Shown: one piece after another, positions 16,084 to 23,897 of the stretch
Layout: each line of letters starts with the position of its first letter
How positions within the stretch are numbered: position 1 is the stretch's first letter
Assembly (NCBI RefSeq): GCF_032714495.1
Contig: NZ_JAWDKB010000007.1
Span: forward strand, 79,134-143,133
DNA: 64,000 nt
Reading direction: 5' to 3'
DNA from: Methanorbis rubei
GTDB lineage: Archaea; Halobacteriota; Methanomicrobia; Methanomicrobiales; Methanocorpusculaceae
Translations under genes and position numbers: made by a program
The notes under the pieces: model-generated
The model's input: the letters and a program-made list of their open reading frames with translations, nothing else
Database searches by the model: none
Told to the model about the DNA's origin: nothing

Positions 16084-18123
16084 TTAATGGACCTTCGTCC
16101 CCGGAGCCACATCGAGAAGCGGAACAAGCAGAGATGCCGATTCACCCGCGGCGAACAGCATACCATTGCTCTCCTCTCCCCGGAACTTCGCCGGTTTCAG
16201 GTTCACCACCACGATGATCTTCTTACCAACCATCTCCTCAGGCGTATAACTCAGAGCAATGCCAGAAACAATCTGGCGGACCTCGGTTCCCACATCCACC
16301 TGCAACCTCAGCAGCTTCTCCGTCTTTGGCACCTTCTCAGCCTTCACCACCAGACCCACACGGAGGTCCAGCTTTGCCACATCATCGATACTGATAATTT
16401 CCTCTGAAAACGGCTCAATCTCAACTTTCACTTCTTCACTCATAGTATTCTTACCTGCTGCCTTATTCTGTGCCTCAATCGCACGCTTTGCAAGCGTAGC
16501 CTCAAGGTCCTCACGCTGCTTGTCCTCAATTCTCGCAAACAACGGGTAAATCTCCCCCAGTGTTCTGTTCTCAAACGGCACCAGAGCATCCGCAATTGGA
16601 TGGCTCTCGATATCATCCGCATAACCGAGCATTGCCCACAGTCTCTGTGCCGAATCCGGCATCACCGGCTGAATCAGCAGCGCACATGCCTTCACAATCT
16701 GTAAACAGTTCTTCAGCACTGCCGCTGCCGCCGCCGGATCCTCCTTAATCAGTTTCCACGGAGCAGCGTTCGAGATGTAACTGTTGCCGTAACCTGCAAG
16801 CAGAAGGATACCGTCAACCGCAGCCTTAAACTCATATGCCCGCACTGCCTCTTCAACAGACGCAAGCGTCTTTGCAATCTCATCAAAGATCTCCTGCGCA
16901 ACAGGAACATCCGGCACATCGCCGAACTTCGTTTTAACAAGCGTCATACTGCGGTTTGCAAAGTTACCGAAGGTATTGACCAGCTCATTATTGATCCGTG
17001 CCTGAAACTCCTTCCAGGAGAAGTCCAGCTCGCGGGTGTGGCTCGTATAGGCAAGCAGATAATATCTGAGATAATCTGCCGGAAGACCCTTCTCCAGATA
17101 ATCCTCCTTCGTCCAGACCACATATCCGCGTGACTTGGAGAACTTCTGGCCGTCAATCGTCACCATGCCGCTCGCAACAACCGCAGACGGCGGCTGATAT
17201 CCTGCGCCGTGCAGCATTGCAGGCCAGAACACGCAGTGGTGGTAGATGATATCTGAGCCGATGAAGTGCACGCGGTCGCCCTCGCACCAGTACTTCTGCC
17301 AGCTGCCGCCGGTGGCAGCTGCCCACTCCTCGGTAAAGGAGATGTAGCCGATCGGAGCGTCCACCCACACATAACAGACGAGGCCCTCGGCGTCCGGTGA
17401 CGGGAACTTTACGCCCCAGTCCATCATCCGGGTGATGCACCAGTCAGTCAGCTCGTTTTCAACCCAGCCGATCGCATAGTTGCGGGCATTGATGGTTCCT
17501 TTAAGGGTTGGAAGATACTCCAGCAGATAGTCTCTGAACTCGCTGAGTTTGAAGTAAAAGTGCTTCTGTTCGCGAAGTTCTGCTTTTGTTCCGCAGGTGG
17601 CGCAGACGGGATCAAGGATCTCTCCCGGTTCAAGGTGTCTGCCGCAGCCCTGGTCGCACTCGTCGCCGCGGGCATGTTTGCCGCAGTAGGGGCAGGTGCC
17701 TTCCACATACCGGTCAGGCAGGAACCGCTTGCAGTTTGGGCAGTAGCTCTGCTGAATGGTCTTTTCATAGACGTATCCTTTCTCAATCAGGGTTTTGAGA
17801 ATTGAGGTGGTTCGGTTGTGGTTGGTCGAATCATCGGTCATGCCGAACCGGTCGAACCGGATTCCCATGGATTTGAATACTTCGTCGAAGTGTGCATGGT
17901 AGTGTTCGGAGACGGCTCTGGGAGTGGTGTGTTCCGTTTCCGCGGTGACGACGATCGGGGTTCCGTGGTTGTCGGAACCACAGATGAAGACGATGTCGTC
18001 GCCAAGCCGCCGAAGGTAACGGACGTAAAAGTCGCCGGGTATGTAGGTCCTCAGGTGGCCAAGGTGGCAGAGACCGTTGGTATAGGGAAGACCACAGGTG
18101 ACGACTGTCGGCTTATTGGTCAT
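16084..18123 (-). CDS. metG: Methionyl-tRNA synthetase
   Basis: A 679-residue class I synthetase that charges initiator and elongator tRNA-Met. The N-terminus TNKPTVVTCGLPYTNGLCHLGHL includes the HIGH-type motif. A knuckle region near residues 125-185 has zinc pairs (CPNC, CPYC, CATC). KFSKSRG near 330 is the KMSKS loop. The anticodon domain is alpha-helical, and a C-terminal EMAP/Trbp111-like tRNA-binding domain (from about 560, LDLRVGLVVKAEKVPKTEKLLRLQVDVG) is fused, as in many archaea. Its stop codon abuts the repeat arm at 15971-16083. The 130-bp upstream gap separates it from a divergent gene. Confidence 0.97.
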   Translation of the reverse strand: MTNKPTVVTCGLPYTNGLCHLGHLRTYIPGDFYVRYLRRLGDDIVFICGSDNHGTPIVVTAETEHTTPRAVSEHYHAHFDEVFKSMGIRFDRFGMTDDSTNHNRTTSILKTLIEKGYVYEKTIQQSYCPNCKRFLPDRYVEGTCPYCGKHARGDECDQGCGRHLEPGEILDPVCATCGTKAELREQKHFYFKLSEFRDYLLEYLPTLKGTINARNYAIGWVENELTDWCITRMMDWGVKFPSPDAEGLVCYVWVDAPIGYISFTEEWAAATGGSWQKYWCEGDRVHFIGSDIIYHHCVFWPAMLHGAGYQPPSAVVASGMVTIDGQKFSKSRGYVVWTKEDYLEKGLPADYLRYYLLAYTSHTRELDFSWKEFQARINNELVNTFGNFANRSMTLVKTKFGDVPDVPVAQEIFDEIAKTLASVEEAVRAYEFKAAVDGILLLAGYGNSYISNAAPWKLIKEDPAAAAAVLKNCLQIVKACALLIQPVMPDSAQRLWAMLGYADDIESHPIADALVPFENRTLGEIYPLFARIEDKQREDLEATLAKRAIEAQNKAAGKNTMSEEVKVEIEPFSEEIISIDDVAKLDLRVGLVVKAEKVPKTEKLLRLQVDVGTEVRQIVSGIALSYTPEEMVGKKIIVVVNLKPAKFRGEESNGMLFAAGESASLLVPLLDVAPGTKVH

Positions 18124-18257
18124 AGTGGTTACTAATTTGGCGCGGAGATGGTATTAGGGTTGTTACCTTTCCGTTGCCGATTCAAAAATACCACTGTATC
18201 GGCATTTGGAGCATGATTAAATACTTCAGTGACTTATCTGCTCATAAGTGAATAGAA

Positions 18258-19049
18258 TTGCGTGAACGCTCGTTTCCGGTACGAAGTCTCGGGTCTGCAA
18301 AGCCTTCCCCTCCCGCGGCTGAAGAGCTGGGGAAATGGATTCTGGATCATGCGGGCAAGACCGTTGATCTGACCACTTGGGAGATAGAAACCTCTCTTCA
18401 CGCCCAGCTGCCGGCGGTCACCCATCCTGCCTGCGGCGGAATGTTCTATCAGACGAGAGTTGCAGCGGCATTTTCCAATATTTCCGATCATACCATTACG
18501 GCAGAGTTTGATCTGATTCCTGACGATATCCTTGCCGACTGTTCTGCGGCAGAAAAGATCTCCCGCAGATGCTGGTGGGCGGTTCCTTCTCCTCAGGCAC
18601 TGCATTATACAGATGCCTACTTCGGCGATGCCGATGATGCGTCAGCCGAGCTCGCAGACGCTGTGACTGATCTCTGCCGTCTGATGCGGGATGCCGGCAC
18701 CGCAGGCCATGTGCTCATCTATGATGATGCGCCGGACGCGGTTGATCTGGAGCATTTCTCAGGCAGACGCTATCTCCGGTATGTGCCCGACGCCTACCTT
18801 GCTGATGTCCTTGAGGTGCAGCGGGACCTTATTCTTTCCAAGGATGCCGTGCCCAAACTTGCAGGCCTTGCCGACTGCTACACCATCCGGCAGGTCTGTG
18901 TGACCGACCCTGATGCCGAGGCCCTTACTGCGGTCTGCCGGTTGTTTGATCCTGAGGATGTCTCTATCGCCGGAACCGCGCCTGAGGACGGTCAGAACGA
19001 GTACTGGAAAAATCTTGCAGACCTGCGGATACGGTTCGCGGATCTGTGA
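18258..19049 (+). CDS. Uncharacterised 263-aa protein
   Basis: A soluble, acidic protein with no motif I recognise (segments CWWAVPSPQALHYTDAYFGDAD, LEHFSGRRYLRYVPDAYLADVLEVQRDL). Start choice is awkward. An in-frame stop lies at 18249 and the first codon available is TTG at 18258, while the adjacent frame begins with a normal-looking GTG (NARFRYEVSGLQ...) and is open until about 18368. A sequencing or real frameshift near the N-terminus is therefore possible. It lies alone between the divergent metG promoter and the convergent fumarase genes. It is probably a lineage-specific gene. Confidence 0.6.
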   Translation: MRERSFPVRSLGSAKPSPPAAEELGKWILDHAGKTVDLTTWEIETSLHAQLPAVTHPACGGMFYQTRVAAAFSNISDHTITAEFDLIPDDILADCSAAEKISRRCWWAVPSPQALHYTDAYFGDADDASAELADAVTDLCRLMRDAGTAGHVLIYDDAPDAVDLEHFSGRRYLRYVPDAYLADVLEVQRDLILSKDAVPKLAGLADCYTIRQVCVTDPDAEALTAVCRLFDPEDVSIAGTAPEDGQNEYWKNLADLRIRFADL

Positions 19050-19198
19050 AGTTGGGATGCCGCCTCCTTAGGATTTTCCGTGGAGCAGAGAGCAGACCAA
19101 AAGCATGCGATTCATGTTTACTCCAAATAAAATCAAGGATAAAAATCCCAAAAACGAAAAAGTATCCATACAAAAAATTGAATTGAGCGAAAACAAAT

Positions 19199-19230
19199 GC
19201 GGCAGACGGCTCATCAAACGCCTGCCGCAG
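19199..19230 (-). terminator. Hairpin after the fumarase operon
   Basis: TGCGGCAGACG and CGCCTGCCGCA pair across a ten-base loop just beyond the stop of the fumarase beta gene. A remnant of the TTTACTCCAAATAAAA type (similar to the MITE end at 45.2 kb) and an A-rich tract lie close by at 19110-19170. A transcript 3' end is the likely function. Confidence 0.45.
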
Positions 19231-19246
19231 TATAAAAACCAGACCT

Positions 19247-19798
19247 TTATTTTTCCCAGTGCAGCTGCTGGTATCGCTCAGCGACACCCTTTGCCACATC
19301 GGCAAACAGATCGCCGCCGTGCGCATCGATGCCCACTACAAGCGGCATATCCTTTATCCGAATCTCCCAGACCGCCTCTGCCATACCAAGCTCTGGATAG
19401 TGGCAGGCAGCAAGCTCCATACAGGATGCTGCAAGTGCGGCGCAGCCTCCCGTGAACGCGAAGTAGACCGCTCTGCCGGACAGAGCCTCGCGGGCTTCTG
19501 CTGACATCCCGCCCTTTCCGATCAGTGCCCGCACCCCTGCATCGATCATCGGTTTTGTGAGCGAGTTCATCCGGGCAGACGTTGTCGGGCCTGCCGCAAC
19601 AATCACGCCCTTCTCCGTGTCCACCACCGGACCGCAGTGGTAAATAACCGCTCCCTTCGGATCGAACGGAAAACCCTCTTCGCGGATCTTCAGATGCGCC
19701 TCATCGCGTGCTGTATAGATGGTGCCCGACAGCAGTACGCGGTCTCCTGCCTTCAGATCCAGCACCTCAGCGCCCAGCGGCGTCGTCAGGCGGATCAC
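19247..19798 (-). CDS. fumB-type (C-terminal subunit): Fumarate hydratase class I, beta subunit
   Basis: The beta (C-terminal domain) subunit of the two-subunit [4Fe-4S] class I fumarase, interconverting fumarate and malate in the incomplete TCA branch used for biosynthesis. Motifs include LLSGTIYTARDEAH near residue 35, HCGPVV near 60, AAGPTTSARM near 75 and GKGGM near 99. GTG at 19798 is chosen because it overlaps the alpha-subunit stop as GTGA with GGAGGTG five bases upstream; the longer frame would run back into the alpha gene. Length 183 residues is normal for the family. It might also act on tartrate, but the setting gives no support for that. Confidence 0.9.
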   Translation of the reverse strand: MIRLTTPLGAEVLDLKAGDRVLLSGTIYTARDEAHLKIREEGFPFDPKGAVIYHCGPVVDTEKGVIVAAGPTTSARMNSLTKPMIDAGVRALIGKGGMSAEAREALSGRAVYFAFTGGCAALAASCMELAACHYPELGMAEAVWEIRIKDMPLVVGIDAHGGDLFADVAKGVAERYQQLHWEK

Positions 19799-20619
19799 AA
19801 TTCCACCTCCCGGATACCGCGCCGGCAGCACCAGCACTGGATGTTCACCGCGACCGGCAGCGATGCCGTGTGGCAGAATCCGCGCTTTACCTTCACCGCA
19901 AGCGCAGTCGTATCTCCGCCAAGCCCCATCGGCCCGATACCGAGCGTATTGATCGCATCGCAGAGCTCCTGCTCATACGCATCCATCACATCGATTCGTT
20001 CGAGCAGTGCCTCTTTGGCAAGCGCTGCCGCACCGTCGAATGTTCCGCCGATACCAACGCCTACCACAATCGGCGGACAGGGTCTGGCACCTGCCGCCAT
20101 TACCACATCCACCACGAACTTGGGAATATCCGCGGTCTGCGACGGCAGCATCATTTTAATCTGCGACATATTTTCTGAGCCTGCCCCTTTCGGCAGCACC
20201 GTCACTCGCAGTGTGTCCCCGGGAAGTATATGCACCGGCTGCAGTCCTTGGCCTGTATTGTCCCCGCTGTTGTGCCGCGAGATCGGGTCCACCGCATTTG
20301 GCCGGAGCGGCACCGATGCCGTTGCTCTTCGGATCCCTTCGCTAATTGCATCATACAGCTCCTTTGTTACGGGAACCGTTGGCGGCACCGTCAGATATAC
20401 CACAGGAATTCCCGTGTCCTGACAGATCGGGACCGAGAGACTCTTTGCCTTATCGAGATTCTCCAGAATGTTCGCAAGCTCGCCGCGTGCAACCGGATTC
20501 GTTTCCGCAGCTGCTGCATGCATCAGGGCAGCCTCGACGTCAGGGGGAAGAAAAATCTCCGCATCGCGTGTAGCCTCCGCAACTGCTGAGGCAAGGCGTT
20601 CAAACAACAGAGAACTCAT
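19795..20619 (-). CDS. fumA-type (N-terminal subunit): Fumarate hydratase class I, alpha subunit
   Basis: A 274-residue alpha subunit carrying the iron-sulfur cluster. Cysteine-containing motifs are PICQDTGIPVVYLTV near residue 60 and ARPCPPIVVGVGIGG near 184, with NTGQGLQPVHIL near 120. The start MSSLLFERLASAV at 20619 is preferred over the six-codon extension. It is coupled to the beta subunit by a GTGA overlap, and together they form the oxygen-sensitive archaeal fumarase. Upstream, about 130 bp separate it from the L10e gene on the same strand. Confidence 0.92.
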   Translation of the reverse strand: MSSLLFERLASAVAEATRDAEIFLPPDVEAALMHAAAAETNPVARGELANILENLDKAKSLSVPICQDTGIPVVYLTVPPTVPVTKELYDAISEGIRRATASVPLRPNAVDPISRHNSGDNTGQGLQPVHILPGDTLRVTVLPKGAGSENMSQIKMMLPSQTADIPKFVVDVVMAAGARPCPPIVVGVGIGGTFDGAAALAKEALLERIDVMDAYEQELCDAINTLGIGPMGLGGDTTALAVKVKRGFCHTASLPVAVNIQCWCCRRGIREVEL

Positions 20620-20748
20620 GTGATGAGTATATTGCAAAAGAAACAGATTAAGACTGTCGCTTGGGATAGCTTCGCATCCACAATAAAAAACAACAAAAAA
20701 ACTCAGAGAAAATTGAAAATATGGTATTGATTGAGAGCCAGGATTGGC

Positions 20749-21249
20749 TTAATTCTCAACAATAATACGTGTTGGCGTGGGCAGCTTGTATCCGCTGTGC
20801 AGAAGTGCGTCCTTTGCCTGGTCAATGTACTGCGGGCTGGTCCAGACGGTAAAGATACGCTGTCTTGGTGCCACACGTGCTGCAGTTCCGACTGCCTTGC
20901 CGAATGCAAGACGCATACCCTCAGACACACGGTCTGCACCTGCGCCGGTTGCCTGCTTGTGTTCGCGGAGAACGTGGTGCGGGTAGGGGCGGATCTTGAG
21001 GTGGAAGTTGCTTCTTCCGACATCCTTCATCAGGCGTCTGTTCATGTTGATACGTGCCGCTTCCATTGCTGTGTGGCGGATCTGGCATGCCTCAAGTGCT
21101 TCAAGGTGAATTGCAACCGGGAATTCGGCTGAAAGGTTACCCATATCAAACTGTACAACCTTTACGCCTGGCACACCACCCATGTATTCACGGCGGCAGT
21201 ATGCCTTCTTGGCAAGGTTGCGGTACATTCTTGCTGGTTTTCTTACCAT
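20749..21249 (-). CDS. rpl10e: Large-subunit ribosomal protein L10e (uL16)
   Basis: A 166-residue archaeal uL16 that binds 23S rRNA near the A site and helps position aminoacyl-tRNA. The N-terminus [28 protein letters not shown] is the archaeal/eukaryotic L10e signature. Family blocks [31 protein letters not shown] and [16 protein letters not shown] follow. It is encoded alone, away from the main ribosomal operons, as in many Euryarchaeota. Confidence 0.97.
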   Translation of the reverse strand: MVRKPARMYRNLAKKAYCRREYMGGVPGVKVVQFDMGNLSAEFPVAIHLEALEACQIRHTAMEAARINMNRRLMKDVGRSNFHLKIRPYPHHVLREHKQATGAGADRVSEGMRLAFGKAVGTAARVAPRQRIFTVWTSPQYIDQAKDALLHSGYKLPTPTRIIVEN

Positions 21250-21303
21250 GTCAAATAACTCCTCGCTCTCTAAATGTGCTAATCATGTTTGGTTGAAATC
21301 CTA

Positions 21304-22086
21304 TTAAATGTTCTGATTGCCGGTTTCCAGTTCCTCAATCATATGCAGGACTTTTTTACGGTACTGGGCAAACTCAACGCTCGTTCTTTCTCTTGGACGC
21401 TGGAGGGAAATCGTATCAATTTCATGTACGCGGCCCGGTCGCGGTGTAAGAATCACAATCCTGTCCGCGAGATAGACCGCCTCATCAACGCTGTGCGTCA
21501 CAAAGAGGATCGTCTTTTTGGTCTTCTGCCAGATGTTCAGAAGCTCACGCTGCATCTTGTTTCTTGTCTGGGCATCAAGAGCGCCAAACGGCTCGTCCAT
21601 CAGCATAACCGCAGGATCGGTTGCAAGAGCGCGCGCAACCGCTGCACGCTGGCGCATTCCGCCCGACAGCTCATATGGATAACTGTCGGCAAACGCCTCA
21701 AGCCCCACCAGCTTCAGCTGCTTCTCCACCTCGATCTTTCGCTGCTCAGCAGGAACGCCGGTCATCTCAAGACCGAACCCGACGTTCTCGGCAACAGTTC
21801 TCCAAGGGTAGAGTGAATACTCCTGAAACACCATCGTCATCTTCGGCGAAGGACCGTTCACGACTTTTCCGTCGATTGTGATCTCGCCTGACGTCGGGAT
21901 GTCAAGACCGCTGATCATGCGAAGCAGCGTTGTCTTGCCGCAACCGGACGGGCCTAAGAGGCAGACGAACTCTCCGTCATGAATCTCAAGATTCACATCT
22001 TCAAGAGCAGTAACCGTTCCTTTCCGTGTCTCAAACTTTTTTGTTGCGTGGTTGACCCGCACCCAGACTTTGTCATAGTCGCTCAT
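21304..22086 (-). CDS. ABC transporter ATP-binding protein (SsuB/TauB-like)
   Basis: A 260-residue ATPase of the nitrate/sulfonate/taurine family. Walker A is GPSGCGKTTLL near residue 43, the Q-loop is MVFQEYSLYPW near 85, the signature is ELSGGMRQRAAVARAL near 138, Walker B is VMLMDEPFGALDA near 161, and the switch histidine is in FVTHSVDEAV near 195. It overlaps the permease gene by 4 nt (ATGA), so the two are coupled. No periplasmic binding protein gene lies next to it, so the substrate cannot be assigned; aliphatic sulfonates, taurine and related anions are all typical of the family. Confidence 0.93.
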   Translation of the reverse strand: MSDYDKVWVRVNHATKKFETRKGTVTALEDVNLEIHDGEFVCLLGPSGCGKTTLLRMISGLDIPTSGEITIDGKVVNGPSPKMTMVFQEYSLYPWRTVAENVGFGLEMTGVPAEQRKIEVEKQLKLVGLEAFADSYPYELSGGMRQRAAVARALATDPAVMLMDEPFGALDAQTRNKMQRELLNIWQKTKKTILFVTHSVDEAVYLADRIVILTPRPGRVHEIDTISLQRPRERTSVEFAQYRKKVLHMIEELETGNQNI

Positions 22087-22844
22087 TTGTCAAGCGCCTC
22101 CCAGCCGAACTTTTTCTTCTGCACATACTGGAAAAACTGGTCCATCACAATACCGATGATACCAATCGCAATCATACCGGCAATCACGATCTGAACCTGA
22201 CCCCAGTTGTAGGTGTACATGATCATATAACCAAGACCAGATACCGTTCCGGGCAGCATCTCGGCTGCAACCACGCTCATCCAGGCAATGCCAAAGCCAA
22301 CCCGAAGACCGCTCCAGATGGCAGGCCCTGCTGCAGGTACGATAACTTTGGTTAAAACCTGTGTTTCACTTGCCTGGTAAATACGTGCGGTTTCAACCCA
22401 GCTCTTTCTGACGCGTTTAACGCCGTCAATGGTATTGACCAGAATCGGAAATATGCATCCGATAACGATGATAAATTCAATGGATCCAAGACCGATGCCA
22501 AACCATGCAAGGGAAAGCGGCACCCATGCCATTGGCGGGATTGGCCGGAGAATTTGAATCATTCCATCAGAAAACTCTTCCAGCAGTTTATAGCGTCCGA
22601 GAAGGATTCCCAACGGAACTGCAATAATGCATGCAATGATGAATCCTAACGATACCCGGTAAATACTAATCAACGAATTATCTACAAGACTGCCGGAGCC
22701 GAAAAGATCAGCAAACGGTGTGGCAAAAACTGCCAGAACGTTTTCCACTCGCGGCAAAATATAGGCATTATTTATCAGAATTGCCGCGATCTCCCAACCC
22801 AGAACGAATAATGCAGGGAGTATCAGCTTAAAGTACCATTTCAT
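22083..22844 (-). CDS. ABC transporter permease (SsuC/TauC-like)
   Basis: A 253-residue inner-membrane permease with about six hydrophobic segments starting MKWYFKLILPALFVLGWEIAAILI. The EAA-loop coupling motif appears near residues 165-190 (ETARIYQASETQVLTKVIVPAAGPAIWSG). The family conserved block GIAWMSVVAAEMLPGTVSGLGYMI follows, which places it with the SsuC/TauC/NrtB group. It pairs with the ATPase at 21304-22086. The solute-binding component must be encoded elsewhere or have been lost. Confidence 0.93.
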   Translation of the reverse strand: MKWYFKLILPALFVLGWEIAAILINNAYILPRVENVLAVFATPFADLFGSGSLVDNSLISIYRVSLGFIIACIIAVPLGILLGRYKLLEEFSDGMIQILRPIPPMAWVPLSLAWFGIGLGSIEFIIVIGCIFPILVNTIDGVKRVRKSWVETARIYQASETQVLTKVIVPAAGPAIWSGLRVGFGIAWMSVVAAEMLPGTVSGLGYMIMYTYNWGQVQIVIAGMIAIGIIGIVMDQFFQYVQKKKFGWEALDK

Positions 22845-22929
22845 GGATTGTCTATCACCACCCGGTTTTCTGGTAGTAGTATGAAACCTGACCGGTTATC
22901 AATACTGCGGGAATGACAAAAAAAGGAGT

Positions 22930-23679
22930 TTAGTTGTTGTCGAGTCCTGCGACGTACTTGTAGAAGAATGCCGCAAGGACTGCACCGACGATGGGACCTA
23001 CAACATAGATCGGGAACGTCGTGACGAGTGCAGTTGATCCGCCCATAATCGTTGCGATAAGGTCGGGGCCAAACGTACGGGCCGGGTTGAGTGAGCCGCC
23101 GGAGATATTTCCGATTGCGATGATAACACCGGCAACCGCCATACCAATTACGAGTCCTGCAAATCCTGGGGTCGCACGCTGGTCAACAGCGACGCCCATG
23201 ATTGTCAGCATCAGAACAAATGTTCCGATAATTTCCGCAACCAGTACCTGCCAGATGCTGATTCCCGGGAACGGTGCGGTTGCACCAAGTCCGCCGATAG
23301 CAAGAGCATCAGGTCCTGCGATAAACAGGAACAGGGCAGAGCCGATTGCTGCACCAATACACTGGGCAATGATGTAGGCAACCGTGTCCTTGGCCGGGAA
23401 CTTCTTGATCGACCAGAGGGCAATACTGACTGCCGGGTTGATGTGGGCACCAGATACTCTGCCGAGCGTGTAGATAACAACCGCTACCGCAATACCAAAT
23501 GCTACACCGACCGCAAGCCAGTCTCCAAGACCGCCAAGCGCACCGATACCGATGTCAAACGGCGTAGCCGTCGGTGTTCCTGCTGCAAGCATCAGCAGGA
23601 CCGAGACCGCACCACAGCCGATAAAGACAAGGAGCATCGTCCCCACCAGTTCGGCAATACTTCTTTTTACCAGTTCCAT
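22930..23679 (-). CDS. aqpM: Aquaporin (AqpM-type MIP channel)
   Basis: A 249-residue channel with six membrane helices and the two half-helix NPA boxes, SGAHINPAVSIAL near residue 78 and GGSLNPARTFGPD near 196. The N-terminus MELVKRSIAELVGTMLLVFIGCGAV is typical of archaeal AqpM, which conducts water and poorly glycerol; gas or H2S permeation has been discussed for the group. It is the third gene of an operon with DUF2193 and DUF2180 proteins, only 7 bp after the latter. That context is not explained by osmoregulation alone. Confidence 0.94.
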   Translation of the reverse strand: MELVKRSIAELVGTMLLVFIGCGAVSVLLMLAAGTPTATPFDIGIGALGGLGDWLAVGVAFGIAVAVVIYTLGRVSGAHINPAVSIALWSIKKFPAKDTVAYIIAQCIGAAIGSALFLFIAGPDALAIGGLGATAPFPGISIWQVLVAEIIGTFVLMLTIMGVAVDQRATPGFAGLVIGMAVAGVIIAIGNISGGSLNPARTFGPDLIATIMGGSTALVTTFPIYVVGPIVGAVLAAFFYKYVAGLDNN

Positions 23680-23686
23680 AACATCA

Positions 23687-23893
23687 TCACCCGTTCAGAG
23701 CATTGTGGCATTCCGGACAGAGAATCCGTGGGATCGGCTTCTTCAGTTTCTTTGCCGGGAAGGGGTATCCCCCCTCCCATACAGAGACATCGGCACGGAT
23801 CATGTGCTCGGTGCAGAGTCCCATTCCACATACGATACAGATGCCGGTCGCTTCGCGATCGACACCCAGTTGTTCACACACGTAGCATTTCAT
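23687..23893 (-). CDS. DUF2180 cysteine-rich small protein
   Basis: A 68-residue protein (MKCYVCEQLGVDREATGICIVCGMGLCTEHMIRAD...) with paired cysteines CYVC, CIVCGMGLC and a C-terminal CPEC, typical of methanogen DUF2180. The arrangement suggests a two-zinc or B-box-like fold for protein interaction. It lies 4 bp after the DUF2193 gene and 7 bp before aqpM, so the three are almost certainly cotranscribed. Biochemical role unknown. Confidence 0.85.
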   Translation of the reverse strand: MKCYVCEQLGVDREATGICIVCGMGLCTEHMIRADVSVWEGGYPFPAKKLKKPIPRILCPECHNALNG

Positions 23894-23897
23894 TTTT

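Noticed and set aside
20749..21249. Bacterial L16 (rplP) as name for this gene
   Set aside because: The N-terminal sequence and archaeal setting fit L10e; rplP usually sits in the S10 operon and is shorter.
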